Position numbers and translations under genes: made by a program
DNA from: Thalassobacillus devorans
Lineage (GTDB): Bacteria; Bacillota; Bacilli; Bacillales; Halobacillaceae
Length of the DNA stretch: 64,000 nt
Assembly: GCF_011761345.1 (NCBI RefSeq)
Contig: NZ_JAASRY010000005.1
Location: 248,001-312,000, forward strand
Direction of reading: 5' to 3'
Part shown: positions 61,787-64,000 of the stretch, in pieces
Layout: each line of letters opens with the position of its first letter
Position numbering within the stretch: the stretch's first letter is position 1
Notes under the pieces: generated by a model
What the model saw: the letters and a program-made list of their open reading frames with translations, nothing else
Databases searched by the model: none
What the model was told of the DNA's origin: nothing

Positions 61787-62656
61787 ATGTCATGGATGAT
61801 GGACGAGCGAACAGGGCAGAAGGAATTGAGTACATCATTTCGAAACCAGATGAAGAACAAGGAATTAATGCGGCTGGTGGGCGCTCATCATGGATTATCA
61901 GGTATCATAGCAAAAGATGTTGGTTTTAATTCCCTTTACTTATCGGGAGGAGCATTATCTGCAAGTAAAGGGCTGCCTGATATCGGATTAATGACTCACG
62001 AAGAACTAGTTCACAAGTCAGAAGAAATTATCGATGCTACAAACTTACCATTGCTCGTTGACATCGACACTGGCTATGGAGAGGCTTTTAACGTAGCAAG
62101 GCTGGCCCGTGATTTAGTAAAAGTCAGGGTAGCCGCTGTCCAGATTGAAGATCAGGTTTTCCCGAAGAAGTGCGGACATTTGGATGGCAAGCAATTGACA
62201 GCTAAAGAAGAAGTAGGAGAAAAGATACGTTTGATGAAACAAGCAGAACCCGACTTGGTCATCGTCGCACGTACCGATGCGTTAGCGGTCACTGGCAGGG
62301 AAGATGCTATTGATAGAGCAAAATACTATATGGAAGCTGGAGCGGATGCCATTTTTCCTGAAGCCGTGCGAACAGATGAAGAAATGAAATATTTTGCTTC
62401 CCGGCTGGATGTTCCATTGCTTTTCAATATGACCGAGTTTGGTAAAACCCCTTATAAGACGGCTGAAGAAATTGCTGCACTTGGATTCTCAATGGTGATC
62501 TATCCTGTTACATCACTACGCGTAGCTGCCAAAGCTGTGGAGCGTGTGTATCGAACTATCTATGAAAAAGGAACACAGCAAAGTATGCTTGAAGATATGC
62601 AGACCAGGAAAGAGCTATACCAGGCGATCGACTATGAAAAATACGATGAGCTTTAA
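61787..62656 (+). CDS. prpB: isocitrate lyase/PEP mutase family, 2-methylisocitrate lyase-like
   Basis: About 289 residues, length of PrpB. It begins immediately after the prpD stop behind CAGGGGGATTG. The catalytic loop is KKCGH (Lys127 to His131), the metal site DIDTGYGEAFNVAR and the EDQVFPKKCGHLDGK segment fit methylisocitrate lyase, which gives pyruvate and succinate. Oxaloacetate decarboxylases and carboxyphosphonoenolpyruvate mutases share the fold but lack this KKCGH context. With PrpD it forms the cleavage half of the methylcitrate cycle. Last gene of the tct operon. Confidence 0.9.
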   Translation: MSWMMDERTGQKELSTSFRNQMKNKELMRLVGAHHGLSGIIAKDVGFNSLYLSGGALSASKGLPDIGLMTHEELVHKSEEIIDATNLPLLVDIDTGYGEAFNVARLARDLVKVRVAAVQIEDQVFPKKCGHLDGKQLTAKEEVGEKIRLMKQAEPDLVIVARTDALAVTGREDAIDRAKYYMEAGADAIFPEAVRTDEEMKYFASRLDVPLLFNMTEFGKTPYKTAEEIAALGFSMVIYPVTSLRVAAKAVERVYRTIYEKGTQQSMLEDMQTRKELYQAIDYEKYDEL

Positions 62657-62721
62657 AGGTTACAAAAGTGTACGCGCTCTTAACAATTACTATAAGTATA
62701 GTGAAAAAGTTAATTATATTA

Positions 62722-62750
62722 TTGACAGAAAATTTAGATTCCTATATAGT
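62722..62750 (+). promoter_or_regulatory. strong sigma-A promoter of the csiD leader
   Basis: Consensus-like TTGACA (62722-62727), 17-bp spacer, TATAGT (62745-62750). It starts transcription about 235 bases before the csiD start codon and before the terminator at 62886-62931. Confidence 0.8.
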
Positions 62751-62756
62751 AGATAA

Positions 62757-62931
62757 CAGAAAGCAACCTTTAGAAAGGTCTCCCCTTTCAAAGCCGGTTT
62801 GCTAATTTATCACTAATGTTCAAATAAATAAGTGACTGTCAAAACTGCCAGAGCTCTGAGCGCCAGAGCACCCACGCAGTTTAGAAGCCAGTATTTTTCC
62901 TTGAAATTAAGGGACAATACTGGCTTTTTTT
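62757..62931 (+). promoter_or_regulatory. folded leader with terminator before csiD (candidate riboswitch or attenuator)
   Basis: From the expected start site the RNA can fold AGCAA-C/GG-TTGCT (62762-62803) enclosing GAAAGG-TCTCC-CCTTTC, then TCACT/AGTGA (62810-62835), then AAACTGC/GCAGTTT (62842-62882) enclosing CTCTG-AGCGC-CAGAG. It ends in a terminator, AAGCCAGTATT/AATACTGGCTT plus T-run (62885-62931). No T-box sequence or known aptamer core is seen. The promoter is upstream of the terminator, so csiD is expressed only by read-through. Confidence 0.65.
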
Positions 62932-62991
62932 AATCGCTGAAGGGCCCGTCAGCAGCCAAAAACTATTAAAAATATCAGGAGGTTTTTAACA

Positions 62992-63927
62992 ATGTGTGCG
63001 ATGGATCTACAAAAAGGTAAATTAGAGCTTCAAACTGGAAAAGGTTATAAGGTGGAGCAGCATCCGGACCACCACCGTCTCTATCATATTGAATTTGAAA
63101 GCGATGTCATTGATAAATTCGTAGCAGACTTAAAGGATGTCAGTGATGAGCAGCTGGAATATGTTCCATATATGCGTTTGATGGCGGCTGATAAACTGGT
63201 AGAGTTAGTAGGAGAAGAGTTTGTACAGACAATCCGTGGTATTCTTCATGACCGTAATACAGGCGGGTTTACCATTGGGCTGCAGGGCCGGACGAAAGAC
63301 GATCAGGATTATGTGAAGTTTTCTACGGCACTGACCCATCTTGTCGGTACGCCGAACTTCGATGCGATGTCAGGTAAGTACTACGCACGTTTTACGGTAA
63401 AGCATACAGATGATAGTGATTCCTATCTTCGCCAGGCATACCGGACGTTCACATTGCACACCGATGGTACCTATGTCGATGAGCCGACGGACTGGCTGCT
63501 GATGATGAAGTTCGAGGAAGAAAATGCCGTTGGCGGACGCTCCCGTTTGCTTCATCTAGATGATTGGGAAGAGATGGATTATTTTTATAATCATCCGATG
63601 GCAAAATATAAATTCACATACAAAGCGCCTGCAAGTAAAAACGTCTCAGAAGATATACTGCGCCAGACTTTCTATGAGCATAATAATGGTCCTTGCATTT
63701 GTTTCATCGACCAGTTCGTATACCCGGAAACTATCGATCAGGCAAAGTATCTAAAGGACTTGTCCCATTCCATGGAAAATTCGCCGGCCACAATCGGTCT
63801 TGATCTTCCGGAAGGCGACTTGATCATGCTGAATAACCACTTCTGGCTGCATGGCCGTGAAGCGTTCGAAAAAAATACGGAATTGCATAGAGAATTGCTG
63901 CGTCAGCGAGGAAGATTCGCAGAGTAA
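62992..63927 (+). CDS. glaH: glutarate 2-hydroxylase (CsiD/GlaH)
   Basis: Fe(II)/2-oxoglutarate-dependent dioxygenase of 311 residues, near the 325 of E. coli CsiD. It converts glutarate to L-2-hydroxyglutarate with 2-oxoglutarate and oxygen. The iron triad is visible: His156 and Asp158 in TLHTDGTY, and His287 in FWLHGREAF; an Arg-rich end supplies the 2-oxoglutarate contact. GGAGG lies ten bases before the ATG. The next gene opens as an FAD protein matching LhgO, the enzyme that recycles the product. Together they finish lysine or glutarate breakdown. Control differs from E. coli (CsiR repressor): here a terminator-bearing leader precedes it. Confidence 0.93.
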   Translation: MCAMDLQKGKLELQTGKGYKVEQHPDHHRLYHIEFESDVIDKFVADLKDVSDEQLEYVPYMRLMAADKLVELVGEEFVQTIRGILHDRNTGGFTIGLQGRTKDDQDYVKFSTALTHLVGTPNFDAMSGKYYARFTVKHTDDSDSYLRQAYRTFTLHTDGTYVDEPTDWLLMMKFEEENAVGGRSRLLHLDDWEEMDYFYNHPMAKYKFTYKAPASKNVSEDILRQTFYEHNNGPCICFIDQFVYPETIDQAKYLKDLSHSMENSPATIGLDLPEGDLIMLNNHFWLHGREAFEKNTELHRELLRQRGRFAE

Positions 63928-63954
63928 GCGTTGGATGAGGAGGGAGTAGTCAGC

Positions 63955-64000
63955 ATGTATGATTTCACCATAATCGGTGGGGGAATAGTCGGATTATCTA
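63955..64000 (+). CDS. lhgO: L-2-hydroxyglutarate dehydrogenase/oxidase LhgO (5' end only)
   Basis: ATG 63955 follows GAGGAGGGAGTAG, 28 bases after csiD. Only 15 codons are inside the window: MYDFTIIGGGIVGLS, which is the GxGxxG FAD-binding start of D-amino-acid-oxidase-fold enzymes. Directly downstream of csiD, LhgO is the expected partner: it oxidises L-2-hydroxyglutarate to 2-oxoglutarate and passes electrons to quinone. The family assignment rests on context plus this short motif. Confidence 0.8.
   Translation, partial: MYDFTIIGGGIVGLS

Noticed and set aside
62757-62931. T-box or lysine riboswitch as explanation of the csiD leader
   Set aside because: The T-box core (AGGGTGG-ACCGCG) and specifier-loop layout are absent, and none of the lysine aptamer words seen before dapA occur here.

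Overview
The window reads as chromosome of a moderately halophilic, spore-forming member of the Bacillaceae (Halobacillus/Virgibacillus-like). This is inferred from strong GGAGG ribosome sites with frequent TTG/GTG starts, a CotY/CotZ spore coat protein, a LysM-Gmad2 protein, an RsbR-type stress co-antagonist, lysine and SAM-I riboswitches, CcpA-type cre sites, and many genes for uptake or breakdown of compatible solutes. I saw no rRNA, tRNA, phage, insertion sequence or CRISPR array.

Layout. 1-8 kb: a BCCT betaine-type carrier (start outside the window), an RsbR paralogue, a GH13 alpha-glucosidase behind a promoter with two LacI-type palindromes, a second BCCT carrier, and an S-box-controlled NhaC-family carrier (MetT type). 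8-11.3 kb: small genes and repeats, a SET-domain protein, a lipoprotein, and dapA behind a lysine riboswitch. 11.4-18.1 kb: a mannosylglycerate locus (RpiR regulator, PTS EIIABC, GH38 hydrolase, glycerate kinase). 18.1-23.5 kb: a promoter with paired TGACA-N3-TGTCA operators ahead of small genes and a TetR regulator, an NCS2 permease, a repeat-rich spacer, a VanW protein and an enoyl-CoA hydratase. 23.6-37.5 kb: an SDR gene facing a large acyl-CoA cluster (PaaK-type ligase, complete Liv-type ABC importer, thioesterase, acyl-CoA dehydrogenase, CoA-transferase, thiolase, HSD10-like dehydrogenase, second acyl-CoA ligase). 37.6-41.5 kb: coiled-coil protein, CstA-family carrier, spore proteins.

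41.6-51.6 kb: an ectoine/hydroxyectoine catabolic locus (EutB, PucR regulator, DoeA/EutD, EutC, a Cys/Met-metabolism PLP enzyme, an M20 deacetylase, a homoserine dehydrogenase, an aldehyde dehydrogenase). The usual DoeD aminotransferase is absent and two enzymes not usual for this pathway are present. 52.2-54.6 kb: a GlnH-type polar amino acid ABC importer. 54.8-62.7 kb: a CitA/DctS-like two-component system, a tripartite tricarboxylate transporter (TctCBA) with a perfect cre site, then PrpD- and PrpB-type enzymes without a methylcitrate synthase, which suggests import and cleavage of an external tricarboxylate. 62.7-64 kb: a glutarate pathway start (CsiD/GlaH, then the first codons of LhgO) whose own sigma-A promoter is separated from the gene by a folded leader ending in an intrinsic terminator.

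Most notable non-coding observations: two intergenic arrays of short words repeated at almost exact 21-bp steps (about 8.28-8.43 and 31.51-31.64 kb); an intergenic group of four hairpins all exposing CAGGA(C/T)G, the word found in CsrB-type RNA loops (about 21.1-21.4 kb); a dispersed ~52-bp palindromic repeat in two copies; and the terminator-bearing csiD leader, a candidate undescribed riboswitch or attenuator.
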